From Quadrisphaera sp. DSM 44207 (GTDB taxonomy: Bacteria; Actinomycetota; Actinomycetes; Actinomycetales; Quadrisphaeraceae), in NCBI RefSeq assembly GCF_900101335.1, contig NZ_FNKA01000001.1, forward strand, positions 1,054,001 through 1,118,000: a stretch of 64,000 nucleotides of DNA. The letters are read 5' to 3'. The stretch's first letter is position 1, and every line of letters begins with the position of its first letter. Positions 8,254-17,515 of the stretch are shown piece by piece. A program made the position numbers and the translations under genes. The notes beneath the pieces were generated by a model. That model was not told the DNA's origin and made no database searches. It saw nothing but the letters and a program-made list of their open reading frames with translations.

Positions 8254-9092
8254 CGGGCCACCTCCGCGGACGAGCTGGGAACCGAGCCGGCGACCGAGCC
8301 GGGAACCGGACCGGCGACCGGGGTGGGAGCGGGGCGGCCGGCCTGCGCGTCCAGCGCCCCGGTCATCGCGCCGACGAGCTGCTCGACGGTGGCGCCGCGG
8401 GCGGGCAGGTCCGCGACCCGCCGCCCCAGGCGCAGCACCTGCACGCGGTCGGCCACCTGGAGCACCTCCGGCATGTTGTGGCTGATGAGGACCACGGCGA
8501 CGCCGGTGCCGGCGACGCGGCGCACGAGGTCGAGCACCCGGCCGGTCTGCCGGACGCCCAGGGCCGCGGTCGGCTCGTCCATGATGACGACCCGGCGGGC
8601 CCACATCACCGCGCGGCAGATCGCCACGCTCTGGCGCTGCCCGCCGGAGAGCGCGCCGACCGGGGCGTCGAGGTCCTTCACGTCCGTGCCCATGGAGGTG
8701 AACGCCTCGGCCGCGCGGGCGCGCATCGTGCGCTTGTCCAGCAGCCCGAGGCGGCCGAGCAGGCCCGGGCGCAGCAGCTCGCGGCCGGCGAAGGCGTTCT
8801 CGGCCGGGCCGAGCTCGGGCGCGAGCGCGAGGTCCTGGTAGACGGTCTCGATCCCCAGCTCCCGCGCGTGGGTCGGGGAGGTCATCCGCACCGGCTCGCC
8901 GTCCAGGAGCACCTCGCCGGCGTCGCGCTGCAGGGCGCCGGACAGGATCTTGATCAGGGTGGACTTGCCGGCGCCGTTGTCGCCGATGAGGGCGGTGACC
9001 TCGCCGGCGTGCGCGACGAAGTCGACCTCGCGCAGCACCTGCACGTGCCCGAAGGACTTCACCACGCCCCGGGCCTCGAGCACGGCGCTCAC
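8250..9092 (-). CDS. Sugar ABC transporter ATP-binding protein
   Basis: A 280-residue ABC ATPase. It has Walker A GDNGAGKST, the signature LSGGQRQ, Walker B VVIMDEPTAAL and the switch His in LISHN. Only one nucleotide-binding domain is present, whereas RbsA-type proteins have two, so the complex probably uses a homodimer. The C-terminal 35 residues are a Pro/Gly/Ser tail encoded by short tandem repeats. The GTG at 9092 (MSAVLEARGV) fits family alignments; an in-frame GTG at 9122 would add ten residues. It is the first gene of the leftward operon; 9093-9287 holds no gene and must contain its promoter. Confidence 0.87.
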   Translation of the reverse strand: MSAVLEARGVVKSFGHVQVLREVDFVAHAGEVTALIGDNGAGKSTLIKILSGALQRDAGEVLLDGEPVRMTSPTHARELGIETVYQDLALAPELGPAENAFAGRELLRPGLLGRLGLLDKRTMRARAAEAFTSMGTDVKDLDAPVGALSGGQRQSVAICRAVMWARRVVIMDEPTAALGVRQTGRVLDLVRRVAGTGVAVVLISHNMPEVLQVADRVQVLRLGRRVADLPARGATVEQLVGAMTGALDAQAGRPAPTPVAGPVPGSVAGSVPSSSAEVAR

Positions 9093-9287
9093 GCCGGCAC
9101 CGCCCGGGGCAGGAGGGAGCACGGCGGTGTCATGGGGCCTCCAGCGCGCAGCGTTCGGGACGACGTCGGACCACCGCTGGCGAGAAGCGACCCAGAGGAG
9201 GAGCCAGACGCTAACCGGCGGGCGGCGCGGCGCGCATCCGGAGGGTGCGCTGCAGGAGGTGGCAGGAGGTGGCAGGAGCGCGGAGGA

Positions 9288-9935
9288 TCAGCCCGGCGGG
9301 GAGTAGGTCCAGTGCCAGGGCTCGCGCGGCACGTCCTCGGCGAACCCGAACTCGCCGCCGTGCTCGCGCATCCACGCCAGCGCCGTCGCGTCCAGGTCGA
9401 GGTCGAGGCTGCGGCCCCAGCCGTGGTCGCTCGTGCCGGGCTCGGCCGCCAGGCCGCCCTGGGAGTACAGGCCCTTGCGGCGGGCGAGGTCGACCTGCTG
9501 CTCGTAGGAGCGGTAGGAGTCCGTGACGCCGATCTGCACGCCGTCGCGCGCCGCGGCCGCGGCGAGGCTCGAGAAGGCGTCGGCGGCCGGCGCCCACAGC
9601 CGGTGGTCCCCGCGGCCGATCGGCGCGAGCGCCGGCTCGGGCACGCGCCCGTTGCCGTAGCCGGCCAGGGCCACGGGCACGCCGTCGGCGGTCATGGCCG
9701 TCGAGGTGCGGCTCGCGCGCTCCAGGCGCAGCGCCGCCAGCTGGTCCTCGGCGCCCAGGGCGACGGCTGCGGTGCTGCCGGCAGGGGCAGCAGGGGGCGC
9801 CGTCGCCGCCAGCGCACCGTCCAGCGCGCCGGCGAAGGCCGGCGCGCCCGTCGCGCTCGAGGAGGTCAGGGAGGCGATCCGGCCCTGGATCTCCGCGATC
9901 CGCGCCGTCACCCCGGCTAGGCCGTCCACGCGCAC
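9288..9935 (-). CDS. M15-family D,D-/L,D-carboxypeptidase, probably flagellum-associated
   Basis: A 215-residue peptidase. The C-terminal VanY/M15 domain has zinc ligands in SDHGWGRSLDLD (His171, Asp178) and EPWHW (Glu205, His208). It would cleave peptidoglycan stem peptides. No classical signal peptide is seen. The N-terminal 45 residues (GLAGVTARIAEIQGRIASL, then FAGALDGAL) resemble the N-terminus of the flagellar lytic transglycosylase at 36244-36897. The gene has a good FliA-type promoter at 9957-9985. I infer that the peptidase opens the cell wall for flagellar assembly and may be exported by the flagellar apparatus. The enzyme family is certain; the flagellar role is inference. Confidence 0.8.
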   Translation of the reverse strand: MRVDGLAGVTARIAEIQGRIASLTSSSATGAPAFAGALDGALAATAPPAAPAGSTAAVALGAEDQLAALRLERASRTSTAMTADGVPVALAGYGNGRVPEPALAPIGRGDHRLWAPAADAFSSLAAAAARDGVQIGVTDSYRSYEQQVDLARRKGLYSQGGLAAEPGTSDHGWGRSLDLDLDATALAWMREHGGEFGFAEDVPREPWHWTYSPPG

Positions 9936-9956
9936 CGCCGCTGCCTCACCCGCACT

Positions 9957-9985
9957 GCATCGGCCGCGGCGCGCGCGGGCTTGAG
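9957..9985 (-). promoter_or_regulatory. FliA-type promoter of the M15 peptidase
   Basis: On the minus strand CTCAAG (9980-9985), a 16-nt spacer, then CCGATGC (9957-9963). The spacing and both boxes match the other promoters of this type in the window. The start codon lies 22 nt beyond the -10 box. Confidence 0.65.
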
Positions 9986-10114
9986 ACCACGCCGCCCCGC
10001 TGCCGCCGCCGGGGGTGTGCAGGACGCTCCTCGCGCGGGTAGGGGCACCGGCGTCGGCGGTTCCCGCGAGCGGCAGCGCGCCGCTCCCCGCCCGGCGCCC
10101 GGAGGCCGACCCCC

Positions 10115-10525
10115 ATGAGCACGACCACCGCCCGGATGCTGCAGGCCCACCCCAAGGACCTCGGCGGCGTCGACCAGGAGAAGCTGCGCGCCTGCATCGA
10201 CGCCTGCTTCGAGTGCGCCCAGGTCTGCACCGCGTGCGCCGACGCCTGCCTGAGCGAGGACATGGTCGCGGAGCTGACGACGTGCATCCGCACCGACCTC
10301 GACTGCGCCGACGTCTGCGTCACCACCGGCCGCGTGCTCTCGCGGCACACCGGCTACGACGCGAACCTCACCCGCGCCGTGCTGCAGGCCTGCGCCGCCG
10401 CGTGCAGGGCCTGCGGGGACGACTGCGCCGAGCACGCCGAGATGCACGAGCACTGCCGCGTGTGCGCCGAGGCGTGCCGCCGCTGCGAGCAGGCCTGCCG
10501 CGACCTGATCGCCAGCCTCGGCTGA
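10115..10525 (+). CDS. Four-helix-bundle copper-binding protein (DUF326/Csp-like)
   Basis: A 136-residue protein with 18 cysteines, mostly spaced C-x2-C or C-x3-C on predicted helices (ACIDACFECAQVCTACADAC near residues 29-48). This is the pattern of DUF326 and Csp copper-storage proteins, where Cys residues line the core of a four-helix bundle and bind many Cu(I) ions. No signal peptide or Tat motif is visible, so it is probably cytosolic. GGAGG 9 nt before the ATG supports the start. It stands alone with no copper chaperone or exporter nearby. Confidence 0.85.
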   Translation: MSTTTARMLQAHPKDLGGVDQEKLRACIDACFECAQVCTACADACLSEDMVAELTTCIRTDLDCADVCVTTGRVLSRHTGYDANLTRAVLQACAAACRACGDDCAEHAEMHEHCRVCAEACRRCEQACRDLIASLG

Positions 10526-10553
10526 GCCACCGCTGCGCCGGCGGGCGCGGACG

Positions 10554-10694
10554 TCAGGCCCGGGCGTCGGCGGGCGGGGCGCCGGCCGCGGCGGCCGCCG
10601 CCAGGGCGGACAGGGCGGTCAGGTCGGTCAGGGCCGCGGCGGCGAGCGCGCTGCGGCCCTCGCGCGGCAGCGGGCGGGTTCCGGGGGTCTCCAC
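10554..10694 (-). CDS. Possible small Ala-rich protein
   Basis: A 46-codon frame from a GTG at 10694 to a TGA at 10554. Third codon positions are almost all G or C, as in the genuine genes here. It begins ETPGTRPLPREGRSALAAAA and has a Leu/Thr-containing hydrophobic middle. No clear ribosome site precedes it and I recognise no family. It could be a chance open frame in high-GC DNA. Confidence 0.25.
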   Translation of the reverse strand: METPGTRPLPREGRSALAAAALTDLTALSALAAAAAAGAPPADARA

Positions 10695-10744
10695 GGCGGC
10701 CAGGGTAGGGACGCCGTCCCCTCGCCGTGCGCCTTTCGTCGATG

Positions 10745-10768
10745 ACGCGCGGCGAGCGGACCGCGCGT
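10745..10768 (-). terminator. Hairpin after the GH3 gene
   Basis: ACGCGCGG (10745-10752) and CCGCGCGT (10761-10768) form a perfect 8-bp stem with an 8-nt loop, one base beyond the GH3 stop codon. Position and symmetry fit an intrinsic-like terminator without a U tract. Confidence 0.5.
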
Positions 10769-10769
10769 G

Positions 10770-13088
<2,319 letters not shown>

Positions 13089-13154
13089 AGCACTCCTCCA
13101 GAGGTGGGCGGCCGGCCGCCGTCGGCGACCGGGGCCCGTCGCGCCGCCGTCCGG

Positions 13155-13200
13155 ACGAGCGTGACCGGCAGGACCCGGACTCGCAACCTCCTGGTCCGTC
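13155..13200 (-). repeat. Degenerate duplicate of the tRNA-Arg 3' half
   Basis: Aligned by eye with 14421-14466, 37 of 46 bases match with no gaps. The block covers the 3' acceptor strand, T arm and part of the anticodon arm of tRNA-Arg(ACG), plus 5 nt of flank beyond the mature 3' end. It has the same orientation as the intact tRNA and lies about 1.2 kb from it on the 3' side. That is the geometry of an attachment-site duplication left by an element integrated at the tRNA. Confidence 0.55.
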
Positions 13201-13376
13201 AGCGGGTCAGGGCCAGGCGGGCGCTGAAGCCGAGGAAGACCGCGGCGCACACCCCGTCCAGGCTCCGCGAGACGCGGGGACGGCGCAGCCAGGTGCCGGC
13301 GCGGTGCGCCAGGAGCGCGACCGCACCGAGGAGGACCAGCCCCTCGACGGAATGTCGAGGCAGCTTCGAGGCTCAT
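13199..13376 (-). pseudogene. Remnant of a LysE-family exporter gene
   Basis: A good ribosome site (GGAGGAG) and ATG at 13376 open a frame beginning MSLEAASTF, like LysE N-termini. A different frame then encodes a typical LysE C-terminus (VEGLVLLGAVALLAHRAGTW, later RPRVSRSLDGV and ARLALTR) ending in TGA at 13199. About 150 codons of the middle are missing and the two ends are out of frame. The gene has therefore suffered a large internal deletion. It abuts the tRNA-Arg duplicate. Confidence 0.6.
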
Positions 13377-13415
13377 CCGCTGCTCCTCCACCCCGACCGG
13401 TGGGCAGCTGCCGGG

Positions 13416-14111
13416 TCACGGCTCCGGCAGCAGGAAGCCGCCGGTGGCGAACCACCACGCGGCGTCGAGGACCAGCACGGCGCCGATCAGGAGCAGCGCC
13501 GCGGTCCCGACGCGGCGCAGGCCCGGCTGGGCGCGCGCCCACCAGGTCCGGAACCGCTCGACGGCCCGCTGGTGCCCACCGCGCGCGACGGCCACGAGGA
13601 GCAGCACCAGAGGTGCCTGGCTGACCACGGCCCACAGCAGGTGCGCGAGCACCACCGCCACCACGTCCTGTCCTCGTCCGGCCAGCACGGTCAGGGCGAG
13701 GAAGGTGGGGTCGAGGACCGCGCTGAGCGCGAACACGGCACCGACGCCGAGCAGGCGCGCAGCGCCCGTGGCGGTGCGGCGCGGCCTCGGCGTGCGCGCG
13801 CCGCGGCGCACCAGGCGCACCATCCCCCACGCGAGCACGAGCGCGCCCACGACGAGCTCGAGCACCGCGCCGCCGCGACCGCTCGGCACGAGCACCGACC
13901 AGTCGACCTCGGCCACGGTGCTGCCGACGGTGAGGGACAGCACCGCGCCGAGGACGGCGGTCCCGACCAGCACCACCGCGCCGTAGCCCAGCACCACGCG
14001 GTCGCGGGCACCGGCGGCCAGGGCGGCGACGGCGATCAGCGCGCCGGCGGGATCGACGCCGGCCACGCCCAGGCCGAGCGCGGTCGCCAGGAGGCTGCCC
14101 ACGCCGACCAA
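13416..14111 (-). CDS. GAP-family (Sap/LysE-superfamily) membrane protein
   Basis: A 231-residue protein with about six hydrophobic helices. It begins VGSLLATALGLGVAGVDPAG, and has a basic loop near residues 100-117 (RLVRRGARTPRPRRTATG), then ALSAVLDPTFLALTVLAG and a C-terminal helix ending AAWWFATGGFLL. The pattern fits the GAP/Sap family of actinobacterial membrane proteins, distantly related to LysE and linked in mycobacteria to lipid or glycopeptidolipid export. TTG at 14111 is the longest start; GTG at 14102 is an alternative. It lies inside the tRNA-flanked segment. Confidence 0.6.
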   Translation of the reverse strand: MVGVGSLLATALGLGVAGVDPAGALIAVAALAAGARDRVVLGYGAVVLVGTAVLGAVLSLTVGSTVAEVDWSVLVPSGRGGAVLELVVGALVLAWGMVRLVRRGARTPRPRRTATGAARLLGVGAVFALSAVLDPTFLALTVLAGRGQDVVAVVLAHLLWAVVSQAPLVLLLVAVARGGHQRAVERFRTWWARAQPGLRRVGTAALLLIGAVLVLDAAWWFATGGFLLPEP

Positions 14112-14366
14112 CCTAGAGGGGGCGCGCAGAGCCGACCCGGCTCGTCAGCTCCTGGACCCGCAGCAGCGGGCGGAGTCGCCGCCGTCGGTGACCACCACGC
14201 GGCCCTGCTCGTCGACGAGGGACCTCGTGCCGCACCGAGCGGGACCACCCGGTGACCTCCGGCGGTCAGCGCGCCGAGCTCCACGGCAGCGCGTCGACGC
14301 CTGTGACACATCTGTGGCACGTCGGCCTCCGAGGGGCCGCAGCCGGTCGCTGGCAGCTCTCACGCC
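14112..14366. other. Gene-poor segment with degraded coding traces
   Basis: No intact gene is visible. On the minus strand a stretch encodes LVDEQGRVVVTDGGDSAR in one frame, preceded by ELGALTAGGHRVVPLG in another, as if a small gene had been frameshifted. A short imperfect direct pair (TGTGACAC, TGTGGCAC) lies at about 14298-14318. The segment belongs to the scarred tRNA-Arg neighbourhood. Confidence 0.35.
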
Positions 14367-14405
14367 GAAGACCCCCGCCAGCACGTCTGCTGGTCAGGGG
14401 CCTTC
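14367..14405 (-). terminator. Terminator of tRNA-Arg
   Basis: Reading on the minus strand, GAAGGCCCC and GGGGTCTTC pair (one G-T wobble), enclosing a second 6-bp hairpin CCAGCA/TGCTGG. It begins 20 nt after the tRNA 3' end. The nested stems make a strong structure. Confidence 0.75.
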
Positions 14406-14425
14406 GTCGTCGCTGTCTCGACGAG

Positions 14426-14498
14426 CGCGCCCGGCAGGACTCGAACCTGCAACCTTCTGATCCGTAGTCAGATGCTCTATCCGTTGAGCTACGGGCGC
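14426..14498 (-). tRNA. tRNA-Arg (anticodon ACG)
   Basis: A 73-nt cloverleaf. The acceptor GCGCCCG (14492-14498) pairs with CGGGCGC (14427-14433). The anticodon stem is TCTGA/TCAGA with loop CTACGGA, giving anticodon ACG, which reads CGN Arg codons through inosine. The T arm contains GGTTCGAGTCC. CCA is not encoded. Its 3' half is duplicated at 13155-13200. Confidence 0.95.
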
Positions 14499-14522
14499 TC
14501 GGCGCGATCGCCGGGGAGCACA

Positions 14523-15188
14523 CTACCGGACGTCGGCGCCGCGAGCGGACCCGGCTGCGGCCCCCGCGAGCGGTGGCAGATGCTCGGCCAGCTCCCCCAC
14601 CGTCACGTGCGGCAGGCGGTGCCGGGAGGCGAAGGCCCGCAGCTGCGGCCCTCGCATCATCGAGCCGTCCTCGGCGACGAGCTCGGCGAGGACACCGACC
14701 GGCCGGCGTCCGGCCGCCAGCGCGAGGTCGACGGTCGCCTCGGTGTGGCCGCGGCGCACCCGCAGGCCGCCCTCGCGGTAGCGCAGGGGGAAGACGTGCC
14801 CGGGCCGGACGAGGTCGGCGGCGGTGGTGTCCGGGTCGGCCAGGGTGCGGATCGTCAGGGCCCGCTCGGCGGCCGAGACGCCCGTGGTGATCCCCGCGGC
14901 GGCGTCGACGGACACCGCGAACGCCGTGCGCAGGCTCTCGGCGTTCTGCTCGACCATCTGCGGCAGCGCCAGGCGGTCGAGGTCCGCCCCGGTCATCGGG
15001 ACGCAGACGATCCCGGTGGTCCACCGCACGACGAAGGCCACCTGCTCGGGCGTGACCGTCTCGGCGGCGCAGACGAGGTCGCCCTCGTCCTCGCGGTCCT
15101 CGTCGTCCTGCACGAGCACCAGCTCCCCGCGGGCGAAGGCGGCCACGGCCTCCGCCGCGCGACGGGCGCTGTCGGGTGCTGCGGGCAT
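14523..15188 (-). CDS. ribB: 3,4-dihydroxy-2-butanone 4-phosphate synthase
   Basis: A 221-residue enzyme that converts ribulose 5-phosphate to the four-carbon unit of riboflavin plus formate. The metal-binding acidic motif DDEDREDEGDL is at residues 28-38. TGIVCVPM, RPGHVFPLRYREGGL and GHTEATVDLALAAG follow, matching the whole RibB fold. The GTP cyclohydrolase II (RibA) domain to which actinobacterial RibB is often fused is absent; the protein ends about 20 residues after the RibB core. No other rib genes or FMN riboswitch are visible. It sits alone between two tRNA genes. Confidence 0.92.
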   Translation of the reverse strand: MPAAPDSARRAAEAVAAFARGELVLVQDDEDREDEGDLVCAAETVTPEQVAFVVRWTTGIVCVPMTGADLDRLALPQMVEQNAESLRTAFAVSVDAAAGITTGVSAAERALTIRTLADPDTTAADLVRPGHVFPLRYREGGLRVRRGHTEATVDLALAAGRRPVGVLAELVAEDGSMMRGPQLRAFASRHRLPHVTVGELAEHLPPLAGAAAGSARGADVR

Positions 15189-15256
15189 CGCGGCGACCTC
15201 TCGGCTGGGGCGGCTCGGGCGGCTGGGCGGGGACGACCGGCGATGCTATCCAGGCA

Positions 15257-15300
15257 CGCGCACGGGCCCGGTCGGGCGAGGCCGACCGGGCCCGTGCGCG
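15257..15300 (-). terminator. Terminator of tRNA-Ser
   Basis: A perfect 19-bp inverted repeat (15257-15275 with 15282-15300) with a 6-nt GCGAGG loop starts 7 nt after the tRNA-Ser 3' end. It is almost entirely G+C with no U tract. Confidence 0.8.
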
Positions 15301-15307
15301 CTCGGCG

Positions 15308-15398
15308 CGGAGGCGGCGGGATTTGAACCCGCGATGGGGTTGTAGCCCCAAACCCGCTTAGCAGGCGGGCGCCATAGACCGGACTAGGCGACGCCTCC
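15308..15398 (-). tRNA. tRNA-Ser (anticodon GCT)
   Basis: A 91-nt class II tRNA. The acceptor GGAGGCG (15392-15398) pairs with CGCCTCC (15309-15315). The anticodon stem is CCCGC/GCGGG with loop CTGCTAA, giving anticodon GCT for AGC/AGU. A long variable arm (GGGGCTACAACCCC) follows, as expected for serine, and the T arm is GGTTCAAATCC. Confidence 0.95.
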
Positions 15399-15414
15399 CC
15401 TGCGCTCCGTCGGG

Positions 15415-15431
15415 CCTGGCAGGACCGTGCC
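15415..15431 (+). repeat. 17-bp direct repeat, copy 1 (copy 2 at 17226-17242)
   Basis: CCTGGCAGGACCGTGCC occurs exactly at 15415-15431 and 17226-17242, upstream and downstream of the LCP gene. Each copy contains a GGCA/TGCC inverted pair. It could be a shared regulatory element for the LCP gene and the DUF6480 gene that follow the two copies. Confidence 0.6.
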
Positions 15432-15588
15432 ATCGAGAGCGCAGCTCCGAGGATATCGCGCCACCTGGCCCGAGTGTGCGCTACCGGGTCCGCAGGAGTG
15501 GTGCAATGGTCATCCCGGCACGACTCCCGGCGCGACGCCCAGCACCAGGCCCGCACCGACCACCAGCACGAGGCAGGAGGACGCCCTG

Positions 15589-17190
15589 ATGGCCGCTGAG
15601 CCGGCGACCTACCGGAGCCGTCGCGACGCCCGCTCCGGCGGGCGCGTCGACGTGCGCTCCGAGGACGCCGGTGCGGGCGGCCCGGCGGGGGCTCCCGGCG
15701 GCGCCTCGCGCGGGCACCACGCGAGCGGGCGGGGCGACTTCTTCGGGCGGCTGATGGGCATGACCGTGCTCGGGGCGCTGGTTCCGGGCGCGGGGCTGGT
15801 GGCGGCCGGACGCCGCCGCACCGGCTGGGCCCTGATCGCCCTGGACGTCGTCGTGGTCGCCGCCGCCGCGGCCCTGCTCGCCAGCGGCCGCGCGCTCGAC
15901 CTGGGCCTGCGCCTGGCCACGAGCCCGACCGCGATGACGGTCCTCGCCGCGGTCGCGGCAGGGGTGGGGCTGCTGTGGTGCCTGGTCATCCTCGTCAGCC
16001 ACCTGGCGCTGCGCCGGGAGCGGCTGACGTGGAGCCAGAACCTCCTCGCCGCCGTGCTGGTCGTCGCCCTCGTGGGCGTGGTGGGCGTGCCGTCCGCGAC
16101 CGCCGTGCGCTACTCGCTGACGCAGCGCTCGCTGCTGACGAACATCTTCGACGAGTCCGGCGGCCGCGAGGGGCTGGCCGCCCCGACCGCCGGCTCCGAC
16201 CCGTGGGCCGGCGTGCCGCGCATCAACGTGCTCCTGCTCGGCGGGGACTCCGGGGAGGACCGCGAGGGCACCCGCCCCGACACGATCATCGTGGCGAGCA
16301 TCGACACGGCGACGGGCGACAGCGTGCTGCTGAACCTGCCGCGCCAGCTCGAGGAGGTCCCGTTCCCCGCCGGCTCCCCGGCCGCGAGCGCGTGGCCGCA
16401 GGCCTGCGAGGAGAACGGCGAGGGCGGCTGCATGCTCAACGCCACCTGGCTGTTCGGCGAGCAGCGCCCGGAGCTGTTCCCCGGCGCCCCCGACCCGGGC
16501 CTGGCCGCCACCCGCGCGGCGGTCTCGGCGGTGCTCGACCTGCAGATCGACTACGTGGCCGTCGTGGACATGAAGGGGTTCGAGGACCTCGTCAACGCCA
16601 TGGGCGGCATCGTGCTCGACGTCCCGCGCGACATCCCGATCGGCGGCGGCACGAACCTCGCCACCGGCCGCAAGTACCCGATCACCGGGTACATCGAGGC
16701 GGGCCAGGACCGCCGCCTCAACGGCTACGAGGCCCTGTGGTTCGCCCGCTCGCGCGAGGGGTCGAGCAACGACGAGCGCATGGACCGCCAGCGCTGCGTC
16801 ATCAGCGCCGCTGTCCACCAGTTCGACGTCGTCCAGCTCGCCCGCGCCTTCCCCGCCCTGGCCGCCTCCGCCGAGCGCAACGTCGAGACCGACATCAGCG
16901 CCAGCGAGCTGAACGCCTTCGTCGAGCTGGGCCTGAAGGTCAAGGACGCCTCGCTGCGGTCCCTGTCCTTCACCAGCGCCAACATCGACACCGGCGACCC
17001 GGACTACGACCGCATCCACCAGCTCGTCGACGAGGCCCTCGCCCCGCCGCCGCCGCCCGCTCCGAGCGCGGCGCCGTCCCCCGGCGCCTCCCCCAGCGCC
17101 TCGAGCGCCCCGGTGCCCGCGGACGGCGCGACGCCGGCCCCGGTGGACCCGAACCAGGCGGTGGAGACCTCCCAGGTCTGCGGCGGCTGA
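15589..17190 (+). CDS. LCP-family (LytR-CpsA-Psr) cell-wall glycopolymer ligase
   Basis: A 533-residue membrane protein. The N-terminal 50 residues are polar, followed by four hydrophobic segments near residues 55-73, 78-98, 115-138 and 150-172. An extracellular LCP domain runs from about 211 to 395 (RINVLLLGGDSGEDREGTRP, NLPRQLEEVPFP, and later RSREGSSNDERMDRQR). These enzymes transfer undecaprenyl-linked glycopolymers to peptidoglycan. LCP proteins commonly have one membrane helix, so the four here are unusual. The C-terminus is Pro/Ser/Ala-rich. AGGAGG (15575-15580) selects the ATG at 15589. Confidence 0.87.
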   Translation: MAAEPATYRSRRDARSGGRVDVRSEDAGAGGPAGAPGGASRGHHASGRGDFFGRLMGMTVLGALVPGAGLVAAGRRRTGWALIALDVVVVAAAAALLASGRALDLGLRLATSPTAMTVLAAVAAGVGLLWCLVILVSHLALRRERLTWSQNLLAAVLVVALVGVVGVPSATAVRYSLTQRSLLTNIFDESGGREGLAAPTAGSDPWAGVPRINVLLLGGDSGEDREGTRPDTIIVASIDTATGDSVLLNLPRQLEEVPFPAGSPAASAWPQACEENGEGGCMLNATWLFGEQRPELFPGAPDPGLAATRAAVSAVLDLQIDYVAVVDMKGFEDLVNAMGGIVLDVPRDIPIGGGTNLATGRKYPITGYIEAGQDRRLNGYEALWFARSREGSSNDERMDRQRCVISAAVHQFDVVQLARAFPALAASAERNVETDISASELNAFVELGLKVKDASLRSLSFTSANIDTGDPDYDRIHQLVDEALAPPPPPAPSAAPSPGASPSASSAPVPADGATPAPVDPNQAVETSQVCGG

Positions 17191-17262
17191 TCGACGACCG
17201 GTCGGCGGCTGGTCAGCGGCGTTCCCCTGGCAGGACCGTGCCGGGCGGCTCACAGTGGTGGC

Positions 17263-17508
17263 ATGAGCCGTGAGAGCAACGACCCCCAGGCCCACGTGCC
17301 GCAGAACGCCGACCCGGCCAACACCCCGGGCCTGGAGCCGGGCGGTGGCGTCGCGCCCGGGGACACCCCGCCGGCAGCCGGCTCGACGAGCGGGCTCTCG
17401 GCGCCGGAGCCGAAGGTGCCGAGCCTGCGCACCAACGCGATCATCGGGATCATGATCGCCGCGCTGTTCGCGGCCGGGATCCTGGCCTTCTTCGTCGCCC
17501 GCCTCTGA
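17263..17508 (+). CDS. DUF6480 small membrane protein
   Basis: An 81-residue protein. The N-terminus has the DUF6480 signature (NTPGLEPGGGVAPGDTPPA at about 20-38). A single C-terminal transmembrane helix (IIGIMIAALFAAGILAFFVA) anchors it. The family is common in actinobacteria and has no established function. The ATG at 17263 lies close behind a CACAGT hexamer and the second copy of the 17-bp repeat, so a leaderless start is possible. It ends 7 nt before the YbdK-type ligase gene. Confidence 0.8.
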   Translation: MSRESNDPQAHVPQNADPANTPGLEPGGGVAPGDTPPAAGSTSGLSAPEPKVPSLRTNAIIGIMIAALFAAGILAFFVARL

Positions 17509-17515
17509 GCCGCCG

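Noticed and set aside
13155-13200. A second functional tRNA gene
   Set aside because: Only the 3' half is present, the T loop is altered and no 5' acceptor strand can pair, so it is a fragment.
13089-13391. Upstream extension of GH3 to an ATG-like start at 13391
   Set aside because: The added residues are not part of the GH3 fold and would cross the tRNA duplicate and the LysE remnant. GGAGGAG directly before 13088 marks the true start.
13201-14420. An active mobile element
   Set aside because: No integrase, transposase or intact terminal repeats are present; only the duplicated tRNA fragment and decayed genes remain.
15189-15256. FMN riboswitch before ribB
   Set aside because: The short leader has none of the conserved RFN-element sequences; it contains only GC-rich simple sequence.
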